A stretch of DNA of 16,377 nucleotides, taken from an uncultured Prosthecobacter sp. (GTDB taxonomy: Bacteria > Verrucomicrobiota > Verrucomicrobiia > Verrucomicrobiales > Verrucomicrobiaceae). The notes beneath the pieces are model-generated. The model worked only from the letters and a program-made list of their open reading frames with translations. It was not told where the DNA came from and searched no databases. The stretch spans positions 1-16,377 of the forward strand of contig CALDGV010000116.1 in the NCBI GenBank assembly GCA_937941745.1, read 5' to 3'. The position numbers and the translations under genes were made by a program. Shown here in pieces: positions 6,216 through 13,825 of this stretch (positions are counted from its first letter, which is position 1; every line of letters starts with the position of its first letter).

Positions 6216-8357
6216 CTAGGTGTTGGCCAGAGGCACGGATTTGCCGCCCTCGCGCAGGCTGTCCATGACCGCAAAAGTCAGGGCCATGCTCTGGCGGGCT
6301 TCAGCATAGGGCAGCGGATGAGGCTGGCCAGAGGTCAGGAAGGCAAGCCAGGCTGCCATCTCCTCTGCGTGCCCCTTGCCGTTGAATCGACGGACCCTGC
6401 GTTTCCGGCCGCGATAAGTGGCCAGTTCTTGGAAGTTCACACATTCTGCCACCAAGCCGCTGGCAAAGACCCGGAAAGTTTCCTTGGGGAAAGAAGGGTC
6501 ACCATCCGCAGAATAGAGGATCTGGGCAGATGATCCCTCGGCAAATTCAATCTGAACGGTGACGGAATCCGGGAAAGCAGGTCGGCCGATCACCTGGGCG
6601 GCAACCTTCACCGGCCGGCCAAGCAGATGACAGGCAAAGTCAAAGAAATGACAGCCCTCCCCGAGAACACGCCCCCCGCTTTGATCAAGGTTTGCATACC
6701 AGTGATCAGGCATCAGCGGGCCGGCAAAAACCTGGTAAACCAGGACTTTTGGCCCCGAAATACCTGCCAGGAGCTTTTTGAGCTCCCTCGTAGCCGGAGC
6801 AAACCGGCGATTAAAACCCACCATGATGCTCCCGGCAGTGGCCGTCATCGCAGAGTCGATGCCCGCCAATTCTTCGCGAGTCAGACAAAGAGGCTTTTCG
6901 ACAAAAACGTGCTTGTCCGAGGCCAGGGCCTGGAGCGTCAGCGAGGCGTGCAGGTGGTGCCGCGTGCCGATGATCACCGCTTCTCCCCTGGCAGCAAAAA
7001 TGGCCGAAGCCTCCGTTTCGGCACGTGCGAAGCCAAACTTCTCCTGCACATGCCGCGCACTGAGACCGGTTCCGTTGACGATAGTGCCCAGGCGGATTCG
7101 CTCTTTAAGGTGAGGCAGCAACATGGTGCGGACAAAATTGCCAGCGCCAATGACATCAAGGCGTCCGACTTCCGCAATGCGATGATCCGAAGGCATGGGA
7201 GCCGGAATCGAAGGACTAAGCCGAGCCTCCTCCACCTCTCCTTCAGCGTGCCCAGAATATTCAATCACGACTCCCAGCTCCTGCTCCAGGGCATCATAAA
7301 CCTCGAGCACTTCACGGAAAGCCACACGTTTGGTTGTGAGCGGCCTCAGGTCCAGCACACCCGACTGCATCAGGTGCAGACAGGCCTCAAAGTTGCGGTT
7401 TTCCGTCCATCGGACGTGGCCAATCGGATAGTCCTGCCCTCCCCATTCATACCGTGGATCATAGCGTCCTGGGCCATAACTGCGGCTGTAGCGGACCTGG
7501 ATGTCCTTCATGTAGGCCGTCTTCCAGCTCAACTCTGCATCATAAATTCCTACGATGACCATGACCCCTCGGTCACGAAGGCAGGCGATGGCGCTGTCGG
7601 CAGCATCCCGCCCCCTGCCGCCGACGCAAAGCAGCACGGCATCCACACCATGCCCCTCTGTCCAATTGCGGACTTCATCTTCAATCCTGGATTCGGCGGG
7701 GTTCACCACGCGTTCGGCCCCCATGGCGGCAGCGGCTTCCAGACGCGACGGCACAAAATCTGCCGCCATGACCCTCGCGCCACTGGCTTTGAGGAGAGAA
7801 GTCGCCAGAAGGCCCACGAGCCCCTGGCCCAAGACAAGCACGCGCTCACCCAGCCGTGCTCCAGACTGGCGCACTCCCTCCAGGGAAATCGAAGCCAGCG
7901 TGGTGTAGGCAGCCTGCCAGTCTGCCACCCCATCCGGAATGGGGGCTGCGAGAAGGTCCGGCACGGCGATCATCTCTGCGTGAAACGCGCACTCAGCACC
8001 ACCACAGGCCACGCGGTCACCCACGCGAAAGCGTGTGTTCAGCTCATCCACGGCCACAACGACACCTGCAGCGGAATAACCAAGTGGACTCGGGGACTCC
8101 AGGCGGTTGCGAACCTTCTCCAGAGCCGACTTCCAGCCCAGGGTGCGTGCGGTGTCGATGACCTTTTTCACCTGATCCGGCCGCGCCCGTGCCTTTTGCA
8201 GGAGCGACATGCGCGCCTGCTCCACTTTCATCCTCTCCGTGCCAGGAGAGATCACAGAGCATGTCGTGCGCACGAGAATGCCTCCCGGCGGCAGCGCGGG
8301 CGCCGGCACATCTTGGATCTCAAGACGGCCATCCTGGTATTGGGCGAGCTGGAGCAT
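6216..8357 (-). CDS. Bi-domain oxidoreductase (MDR dehydrogenase fused to Gfo/Idh/MocA)
   Basis: This 713-residue fusion is of a kind often found in exopolysaccharide and O-antigen clusters. Residues 1-370 are a medium-chain (zinc alcohol-type) dehydrogenase: the L-G-Y-S-A-A-G-V-V strand at 92-100, G-D-R-V-A-C-G at 113-119, and a Rossmann G-Q-G-L-V-G at 177-182 with D200 after the second strand. After a proline-rich linker (380-392), residues 399-713 form a Gfo/Idh/MocA sugar dehydrogenase: I-G-A-G-N at 403-407, the E-K-P signature at 487-489, and G-E-G-C-H-F-F-D with H570 and D573 at the usual catalytic place. Two NAD(P)-dependent redox steps on a nucleotide sugar, perhaps oxidation and later reduction, are likely; the substrate cannot be read from the sequence. 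It starts 3 bases after the glycosyltransferase stop and is the last gene of the operon. The ATG at 8357 is well placed; an AAAGGA 11 bases upstream is a weak ribosome site. Confidence 0.93.
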   Translation of the reverse strand: MLQLAQYQDGRLEIQDVPAPALPPGGILVRTTCSVISPGTERMKVEQARMSLLQKARARPDQVKKVIDTARTLGWKSALEKVRNRLESPSPLGYSAAGVVVAVDELNTRFRVGDRVACGGAECAFHAEMIAVPDLLAAPIPDGVADWQAAYTTLASISLEGVRQSGARLGERVLVLGQGLVGLLATSLLKASGARVMAADFVPSRLEAAAAMGAERVVNPAESRIEDEVRNWTEGHGVDAVLLCVGGRGRDAADSAIACLRDRGVMVIVGIYDAELSWKTAYMKDIQVRYSRSYGPGRYDPRYEWGGQDYPIGHVRWTENRNFEACLHLMQSGVLDLRPLTTKRVAFREVLEVYDALEQELGVVIEYSGHAEGEVEEARLSPSIPAPMPSDHRIAEVGRLDVIGAGNFVRTMLLPHLKERIRLGTIVNGTGLSARHVQEKFGFARAETEASAIFAARGEAVIIGTRHHLHASLTLQALASDKHVFVEKPLCLTREELAGIDSAMTATAGSIMVGFNRRFAPATRELKKLLAGISGPKVLVYQVFAGPLMPDHWYANLDQSGGRVLGEGCHFFDFACHLLGRPVKVAAQVIGRPAFPDSVTVQIEFAEGSSAQILYSADGDPSFPKETFRVFASGLVAECVNFQELATYRGRKRRVRRFNGKGHAEEMAAWLAFLTSGQPHPLPYAEARQSMALTFAVMDSLREGGKSVPLANT

Positions 8358-8360
8358 GGT

Positions 8361-9551
8361 TCAGACGATCCTTTCGAGCACGGCATCAAAGCGATCCTGC
8401 CACGCAGTGACAGCAGTTTCACGCAATAACCAGGCGCGGCCCTGCGCGCCCATCTCACGACGCTGCTCAGGAGGCATGGATTCCATCGACAGGACATCCT
8501 GCACTAGGCGGCCGACATGGCCTGGTGGATGCAAAAGTCCGGTTACACGGTGCTGCACGGTCTCGCTCAGGCCCCCGCTCATTGCAGCCAGCACCGGCTT
8601 GGCATGATCAAAGGCTTCGTAAACCATGAGCCCCAGAGGTTCCCACCATAGGGAGGGAGCCACCAGCGCACGACAGCGCTGCAACGCCTCATTTTTCGCC
8701 GTGCCGCTGATGTGACCCAGGTAGCAGATGCTCGGATTGTCGAGGGCAGCTTGTCTGACGTACTCTGCCAGGGCTCCATCCCCCGCCACCTGAAGCATGG
8801 GCGTCGCTTCACCGAGCTGCATGCGAAGGTCATGCCAGGCAGCGATCAACTCACGAACGCCCTTTTCAGGAATCAGACGCCCCAAAAAGAGGTAACAACC
8901 GGCGTCTTCATGAACTGGAGGCACCGGCATGGCATCCCAGGAATGACGGAGGACGTGCAACCGATCCCTGGGCACGCATCCATGATCCGCAAGCTGGTCA
9001 GCCATGAACTGGGAGATGCAGATCCAGGCTTTCACGCTCTCCAGCCAGCCACTGCGGTGAAGCCCATGAAGCATGAGCGCGCAGAGCAGGCTTTGCGCCC
9101 TGCCCTGCCAGGCACCAGCGCGGATTTCACCACGATAGTCGCCCTGCAGCGGAGCTGTCTGAACACGTCCCTCATAAAAAAGAGAACCCCCCACCGAGAA
9201 GGGCCGGTAGTTGTGCAGGTATTGAATGACAGGAAGCCTCCGACGCAATGCCGTGCGGTAAAGCGAAGGGGAACCCACGGGATAAATGTTGTGGAAAAGA
9301 GCTGCTTGCGCCGAAGCCTTGGAGGCCGCCCGGCCGAATTCAGCCGCAGAGGTGGGATTGTAAAAGAAGCGCGCCGCCTGCTGAAGCTTTCCCGGAGCCT
9401 CTGGCCCCCTCCACGCTGCGCTGTCAAAGAAGCAGCGAGGCACTTCATGCCTGAGTGAGAGATGACGCTGGATGCGGTCCACGGACTTCTCTTCGCCGCC
9501 GGCCTGGAGGTAGCGGTTGAAGACCTGGAGAATCACCTTCGGATGGCTCAT
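8361..9551 (-). CDS. GT4-family glycosyltransferase
   Basis: This 396-residue cytosolic protein has the two Rossmann lobes of a GT-B enzyme. The N-terminal lobe has a glycine-rich acceptor loop near Y-L-Q-A-G-G-E-E (14-21) and H-N-I-Y (87-90). The C-terminal lobe has the donor-binding G-R-L-I-P-E-K-G at 224-231, A-G-D-G at 256-259 and the E-x7-E pair (E304, E312) in P-S-L-W-W-E-P-L-G, typical of GT4 retaining transferases. It would add one sugar from a nucleotide donor to the lipid-linked glycan. The start codon overlaps the amidotransferase stop by four bases (ATGA), which implies translational coupling. A partial Shine-Dalgarno, AGAGGG, lies four bases before the ATG. The gene ends three bases before the oxidoreductase. 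Donor and acceptor cannot be deduced. Confidence 0.93.
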   Translation of the reverse strand: MSHPKVILQVFNRYLQAGGEEKSVDRIQRHLSLRHEVPRCFFDSAAWRGPEAPGKLQQAARFFYNPTSAAEFGRAASKASAQAALFHNIYPVGSPSLYRTALRRRLPVIQYLHNYRPFSVGGSLFYEGRVQTAPLQGDYRGEIRAGAWQGRAQSLLCALMLHGLHRSGWLESVKAWICISQFMADQLADHGCVPRDRLHVLRHSWDAMPVPPVHEDAGCYLFLGRLIPEKGVRELIAAWHDLRMQLGEATPMLQVAGDGALAEYVRQAALDNPSICYLGHISGTAKNEALQRCRALVAPSLWWEPLGLMVYEAFDHAKPVLAAMSGGLSETVQHRVTGLLHPPGHVGRLVQDVLSMESMPPEQRREMGAQGRAWLLRETAVTAWQDRFDAVLERIV

Positions 9552-11461
9552 GACACCCTCTGCTTTTCAGCCCATGCCTCCAGCACATAGAGCATCCAGA
9601 CACGCTGACTGAGCTGCCAGCCATGCTTGGCATCCACGGAACTGTCGAAGTAATCGCGGCAGATGCTCTCGACCTGCCGGGGGGCCAGCCAGCCGCGCTG
9701 GCGGCAGGTGCTGGAGAAAAGCGTGTCCTCAATGCGCTGACGCCATTTCGGTGTCCGCATCCATTTCATCAGCGGAAGAGTGAAGGTCTTCTTGCTGCGG
9801 TCGGCATAGATGTGCTCAGGCAGCAGGTCGCGGCAGGCCTCGCGCAGGATGATCTTGCCCTCATGCATGCTCATCTTCGCCTCAGGTGGAAGGCGTGCCG
9901 CCAGCTCAAAAAGGTGTTTGTCCACCAAGGGCACGCGCAGCTCCAGGGAATGGCTCATGCTCATCACATCATTGTCACGCAGCAGCATGTCGGCGAGGTA
10001 GGTCTGCGTTTCGGCAAAAAGCAGTTCATGGAGCCAGCTGTCGGGTGCGGAAAGAGGTGCCTCACGCTTCAATCGCAACGCCTCGCCAGGCTCCCGCCAG
10101 GCATGGCCGCTCAGCAGTCCCACTTCGTCCTGGGTGAAAAGTGCCCGGGATGAGCGCTGAATGGCAACAGGCGTGCTGCCGTGACCTCCGAGGATGAAAA
10201 AGGCGGCCTTCCAGAGCGGATGACCACGCCAATCCAAGGGCAAAGCCTTTTGCAGAAGGCGGGCCGCTCCGCCCAAACCGCGCAGGGGCGACTGCAGGGT
10301 CAGGGAAGCAAGCCGGTGCAAGGCATAGCCTGCCCACCATTCGTCTGCGCCCAGGCCACTGAGCACCACTTTGACCTCGCGTGCGGCAAGCCTGGAAATA
10401 AGCCAGGTGTTCAGGGCATCTCCAGTAGGTTGGTCCAAGCTGGCGATGTATGGGTCCAACAAAGACTCGACTGCGTCACTGGAAACACGTTCCGCATAAA
10501 ATTCGCAGCCTAAATGGCGGGCCGTGCGTGCTGCAGCGTCGGTTTCATCCGGCACGCCTGCATCCTGCTCATAACCAAGGCAGAATGCCTTGATTTCTGA
10601 CTGACCAAGATGGCGCATGGCACCTGCCATGAGGGTGGAGTCGAGACCACCGCTCAAAAAGACCCCCACGGGCACATCAGCGACAAGGTGGGCCTGCACG
10701 CTTTCCAGCACGGCACTGCGGACGAGCCGGTGCTGCTCCTTTACATCCCGAACCCATTCGCGTTCCCCTTGCCAGACAGGCATGAACCAGCGCTCGATTT
10801 CGATGCTGCCATCCTTCCAGATCATCCGGTGTCCCGGCGGCAGGCAGCGGATGTCATCCTCCACCGTGTCAGGAGCCTGGAGGCAGCCCCAGCGCAGGTA
10901 GCCGGCGAGCGCCTGCGGCGAAAAATTCAACTGAGAACGCCCCAGCAGCACCCGCAGAGCGCGCACCTCCGAGGCATAACGAAGCGTCCCGTCGGCATCC
11001 AGATGGTAGTAGAGCGGCTTGATGCCAAAGGGATCACGCGCCAGGCACAGAGAGCCGCGGACATCATCGCGCCAGGCAAAGGCAAACATGCCTCGGAGCA
11101 GCGGCAGCACCCTGCCCAGGCGGTTCCGCGAAAGCAGTGCTCCAAGCACCGCAGAATCTCCGCTGGAGAGCATTTTCACCGATCGCAGATGAGCCTCGCG
11201 CAGCTCACGGAAATTGTAGATTTCTCCATTGAAGGTCAGCGTCTGATGACCGTGCTCAAAACTCATCGGCTGATGGGCCTGATCACTCAGATCCAGGATG
11301 GAAAGGCGCCGGAAGCCCATCCACCAGCCTTCACCATGCTCCTGCCCCTCATCATCCGGACCGCGATGTTCAAGAGCCGACAGACATTGCTGCTGACGTC
11401 GACGAGCCTCCCCGGTCCAGGCTAGGCCTGCTTTTTGAAACCATCCGGCAAATCCGCACAT
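9548..11461 (-). CDS. asnB: Asparagine-synthase-type glutamine amidotransferase (second in operon)
   Basis: This 637-residue class II amidotransferase starts M-C-G-F, so removal of Met exposes the catalytic cysteine. The glutaminase half shows H-R-G-P-D-D (32-37), F-N-G-E-I-Y-N-F (77-84) and R-D-P-F-G-I-K-P-L-Y (142-151). The synthase half has the ATP PP-loop S-G-G-L-D-S (270-275) and the later S-G-L-G-A-D-E-W-W-A-G-Y. It hydrolyses glutamine and passes ammonia to an adenylated carboxylate. In this setting the acceptor may be a uronic acid or other acidic sugar of the polysaccharide and not aspartate, which is inference from context. The W-W after D-E replaces the more usual L-F. It starts 11 bases after the CapK-like gene and overlaps the glycosyltransferase by four bases. 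No Shine-Dalgarno precedes the ATG. The symbol names the family, not proven asparagine synthesis. Confidence 0.93.
   Translation of the reverse strand: MCGFAGWFQKAGLAWTGEARRRQQQCLSALEHRGPDDEGQEHGEGWWMGFRRLSILDLSDQAHQPMSFEHGHQTLTFNGEIYNFRELREAHLRSVKMLSSGDSAVLGALLSRNRLGRVLPLLRGMFAFAWRDDVRGSLCLARDPFGIKPLYYHLDADGTLRYASEVRALRVLLGRSQLNFSPQALAGYLRWGCLQAPDTVEDDIRCLPPGHRMIWKDGSIEIERWFMPVWQGEREWVRDVKEQHRLVRSAVLESVQAHLVADVPVGVFLSGGLDSTLMAGAMRHLGQSEIKAFCLGYEQDAGVPDETDAAARTARHLGCEFYAERVSSDAVESLLDPYIASLDQPTGDALNTWLISRLAAREVKVVLSGLGADEWWAGYALHRLASLTLQSPLRGLGGAARLLQKALPLDWRGHPLWKAAFFILGGHGSTPVAIQRSSRALFTQDEVGLLSGHAWREPGEALRLKREAPLSAPDSWLHELLFAETQTYLADMLLRDNDVMSMSHSLELRVPLVDKHLFELAARLPPEAKMSMHEGKIILREACRDLLPEHIYADRSKKTFTLPLMKWMRTPKWRQRIEDTLFSSTCRQRGWLAPRQVESICRDYFDSSVDAKHGWQLSQRVWMLYVLEAWAEKQRVS
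9556..9561 (-). promoter_or_regulatory. Ribosome binding site of the GT4 gene
   Basis: AGAGGG read on the minus strand lies four bases before the ATG at 9551, inside the last codons of the upstream gene. It is the only convincing Shine-Dalgarno-like site I found among the complete genes here, and it supports this start in the ATGA overlap. Confidence 0.4.
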
Positions 11462-11472
11462 AAGTTTGTCTG

Positions 11473-12867
11473 TCAGATGGAAGTTGGCGCAGCCTTCACC
11501 AGCCAGCGATGCTTCCCGGCAGCCGTTTTTTCGACTTCCCGAACCTCGATGAGCCGGAGCTCAAAATCATCCCCCAGCTTGTGCAGGAGTCCCGTGCGAA
11601 GGGAATCGAGGCGTGCGGCCTGCCACTGAGGTCCCGGCTGGTAGCGAAACTCCACTTTGCCAGGTTCCGAATGAGCAAACTGCACCGCGAGCAGGCCATC
11701 AAAAATGCGGTCGTGCATGTTGAGTGCCGTGAGGGAGATTCGCCGCCCAGTGGCACTGGTGAGAAATTCATAATCACGGCCTACGACGGCATCGATCTCG
11801 ACCATCGGCAGTTCATGGTCCAGCAAGGCGGCGGGTTTCGCATAATCACCGGTTCGGTAGCGGATCAGTGGCATGACCTGATTGTGAAATGAGGTGCCGA
11901 TGATCTCTCGCAGGCCGTTTTCATCCGGCTCGCCCAATTCAACCAACCCATAAGCAGGCCAGAAATAGAGGTGATCTGAATGCCTGCCCTGCCCCGCCAG
12001 TACCACACGCTCGCTATGCCCATACCAATGGAACACCGGGCAGCCAAACACAGCCTCCAAATACCTCTGGGACTCCAGCGTGAGTTTTTCTGAGCCACAA
12101 AGCACCGACGTCAGCGGGAAATCGAGCTTCTTCCCGGTCTGCTCCAGTGCGCGGGCCAGCATCAAGGCCGCACTGGGGTAGGCATGGAGGTGATGAGGCC
12201 GGAAACGGTTCAGTGCAGAAAAGTATTCCGGCAGCCGCGTCATCGTCAGATGGTAGGAGGAAAGAATCAGCCAGTCACGCGTGGCATCGTAACTTTGAAT
12301 GCTGCCCTGGGCGCAGCTGGAAGTGACTCCTCCACGAATGACCGCCACGCGGTCGCCAACACGGTAGCCGCGCCTCGCCCACTGAGCCTCCAAGTAAGCC
12401 TGCTCCTTCGGGCGGGAGACTCCCTGATGGAGGTAAAAACCCACAGGAACGCCGCTGGAGCCGCCAGTGGTGATGTAAAGACGCCGACTGGGTGAAATGT
12501 CCGGGTTCACCAGTTCCGCCCGATGAAGAACCAGATCCTGCTTGGTTAGGCACGGATACCCTGAAAGCTCCTCCAGGGACTCGAACTGGGCTGGATTGAC
12601 ACCCATTTCAGCAAATCGACGTGCATAAAGCGGTGCCCGGCTGGCAGCGAGGAGGCTTTCACGAAGAGCCGTCGTCTGGTAGCGGCGAATGGTTTCCACA
12701 TCCCAGGCTTCAGACTCACGAGCCTCCCTTTGAAATCGCTCATAGGAAGCCCCGTAACGCCAGGAGGCTGGCAGCAGCCGGTAGGCGCGGCCTGCGAGGC
12801 TTTTCATCACCGGCGGCGCGGCCTCATAGAGACGGAGCAGCGGGTAGAGTCTGTCTTCCAAAGACAT
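11473..12867 (-). CDS. CapK/PaaK-like adenylate-forming enzyme
   Basis: This 464-residue protein resembles phenylacetate-CoA ligase and the CapK proteins of capsule clusters. The phosphate-binding loop T-T-G-G-S-S-G-V-P is at 133-141, the Y-G-H-S-E-R motif at 282-287, the ribose-binding R-Y-R-T-G-D at 336-341, and a C-terminal K-T-A-A-G-K at 447-452 carrying a candidate catalytic lysine. The family activates a carboxylate with ATP and usually passes it to coenzyme A or another acceptor. In polysaccharide operons the role is poorly known; acyl or amino-acid decoration of the glycan is my inference. I chose the ATG at 12867 (M-S-L-E-D-R-L-Y). The frame extends 15 codons to a TTG at 12912, but that extension is Arg-rich and unlike the family. 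There is no Shine-Dalgarno. It ends 11 bases before the downstream amidotransferase. Confidence 0.88.
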   Translation of the reverse strand: MSLEDRLYPLLRLYEAAPPVMKSLAGRAYRLLPASWRYGASYERFQREARESEAWDVETIRRYQTTALRESLLAASRAPLYARRFAEMGVNPAQFESLEELSGYPCLTKQDLVLHRAELVNPDISPSRRLYITTGGSSGVPVGFYLHQGVSRPKEQAYLEAQWARRGYRVGDRVAVIRGGVTSSCAQGSIQSYDATRDWLILSSYHLTMTRLPEYFSALNRFRPHHLHAYPSAALMLARALEQTGKKLDFPLTSVLCGSEKLTLESQRYLEAVFGCPVFHWYGHSERVVLAGQGRHSDHLYFWPAYGLVELGEPDENGLREIIGTSFHNQVMPLIRYRTGDYAKPAALLDHELPMVEIDAVVGRDYEFLTSATGRRISLTALNMHDRIFDGLLAVQFAHSEPGKVEFRYQPGPQWQAARLDSLRTGLLHKLGDDFELRLIEVREVEKTAAGKHRWLVKAAPTSI

Positions 12868-12873
12868 CCGTTT

Positions 12874-12910
12874 TCGGCTTCGCGGCCGACATCGGGCGAT
12901 GAGGCCGCCC
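12874..12910 (-). other. Two small stem-loops between the PEP-CTERM and CapK-like genes
   Basis: On the minus strand GGGCG-(7)-CGCCC (12910-12894) and TCGGC-(6)-GCCGA (12889-12874) form two 5-bp stems in tandem in the 67-base gap. No T-run follows, so read-through is likely. They could attenuate or stabilise the transcript between a secreted structural protein and the enzymes after it. The evidence is weak. Confidence 0.25.
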
Positions 12911-12934
12911 AAAAGATCACAATCTCATCCCGAC

Positions 12935-13768
12935 CTAGGCGGCGAGACGGCGGAAACGACGCAGCATCACAGCCAGTCCAGTGCAAGCAATCAGAAGGGC
13001 ACCACTGGGCTCTGGAACAGGCGAAAGAATCACGAGAGCGTCCTGCCAGTTGTTCGGATCGTTGACCGAGTAGGTGGTAGCCAGAATCTGGTAGCCGCCC
13101 TCGGCCACATAGTTGTCAAAGAAAGAACCCCCTGCCTTGCTTTCCACGTCAGCCACAATGGTGTCAAAGATGGTCTGACGGTTGAAGATGGCGGTCGGAT
13201 CTGAGGAGTTTCCGGCAAAGAAATTGAAGTCCGACATGTCGGTGAACTCGGCCAGGGTTTTGACCGGTTTCCCGTACATTTCCGAAATGAAGTTCTGCAC
13301 CGCAAAGAAGGAATTGTAGAACTGGTTGTCGCTTCCGAAGTTGGCGGCTGTGCCATCCTGCTCAAGGAAACGGCCCGACGCACCGGCAAGGCTCCAGGGA
13401 AGGTAGCTGTCCAGCACGTACTCAATGATGCGTGTCTGGGGCGTGATGACGCTGCTGTAATAGCCAGGATTGGCGCTGTAGAAGTCGGAACGCTCGGTAT
13501 TCTGCTCAGACCAGCCATCCATGACGGACAAGGCATCCGCGATGAATGCATCCCCAGGGCCTGCAGCCGCAGAGCCGTTGGGCTCCACGCACATCCACCA
13601 GTAAAGTTCGCCATTGACGTCGTACAGGCCACCGTAGCCATCGCGAGCAACGATCGTGTTGACCGGATCTGGGTCCAGATCCACGCCATTCACAGCAACG
13701 ACCTGCCCCTGCAGCGCGGCAGAAACGCTGCACAGAGCGAGGGCAAGAAACAGAACCTTCGTTTTCAT
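12935..13768 (-). CDS. PEP-CTERM sorted secreted protein, possible thioester domain
   Basis: This 277-residue exported protein starts with a signal peptide (K2, K4, then a hydrophobic core 5-18 ending S-A-A). It ends in a PEP-CTERM tail: P-V-P-E-P at 250-254, a hydrophobic helix 257-269 and a basic end (R-R-F-R-R). An exosortase would cut at the PEP motif; the exosortase gene is not in this window. The middle has no family I can name with confidence. C60 in W-W-M-C-V-E-P-N-G is the only cysteine left after removal of the signal and sorting tail. Q158 in F-F-A-V-Q-N-F-I-S-E sits where thioester-domain proteins place the Gln that bonds to that Cys, and W-Q-D-A-L-V before the PEP motif also recalls them. 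I used the ATG at 13768; an upstream GTG at 13801 would put extra residues before a normal signal peptide. It sits within the polysaccharide operon, as PEP-CTERM genes often do. Confidence 0.88.
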   Translation of the reverse strand: MKTKVLFLALALCSVSAALQGQVVAVNGVDLDPDPVNTIVARDGYGGLYDVNGELYWWMCVEPNGSAAAGPGDAFIADALSVMDGWSEQNTERSDFYSANPGYYSSVITPQTRIIEYVLDSYLPWSLAGASGRFLEQDGTAANFGSDNQFYNSFFAVQNFISEMYGKPVKTLAEFTDMSDFNFFAGNSSDPTAIFNRQTIFDTIVADVESKAGGSFFDNYVAEGGYQILATTYSVNDPNNWQDALVILSPVPEPSGALLIACTGLAVMLRRFRRLAA

Positions 13769-13825
13769 ACAGGCAAAAATCTCATGGATTTGGCTGACCA
13801 CAATGCGGAAATTTTAAAAATCTTG

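Noticed and set aside
6627..8429. Plus-strand open frame of 600 codons
   Set aside because: It lies antisense to the two-domain oxidoreductase, whose motifs are intact. Its translation is rich in H, R and C, has no domain I recognise, and is the usual shadow of a GC-rich gene.
12868..12912. TTG start extending the CapK-like protein by 15 residues
   Set aside because: The extension is Arg-rich, has no ribosome site and overlaps a possible stem-loop. The ATG at 12867 gives a family-like N-terminus.
13730..13768. Lipoprotein signal in the PEP-CTERM protein (C13 in L-A-L-C-S)
   Set aside because: The residue before the cysteine is leucine, not Gly, Ala or Ser, and the cysteine lies inside the hydrophobic core. 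Ordinary Sec cleavage fits better.
13769..13801. GTG start extending the PEP-CTERM protein by 11 residues
   Set aside because: It would put uncharged and acidic residues before an otherwise standard signal peptide that begins at the ATG at 13768.
13769..13825. Separate promoter for the PEP-CTERM gene in the 57-base AT-rich gap
   Set aside because: Only very weak -35 and -10 matches are present; read-through from the upstream gene is simpler.
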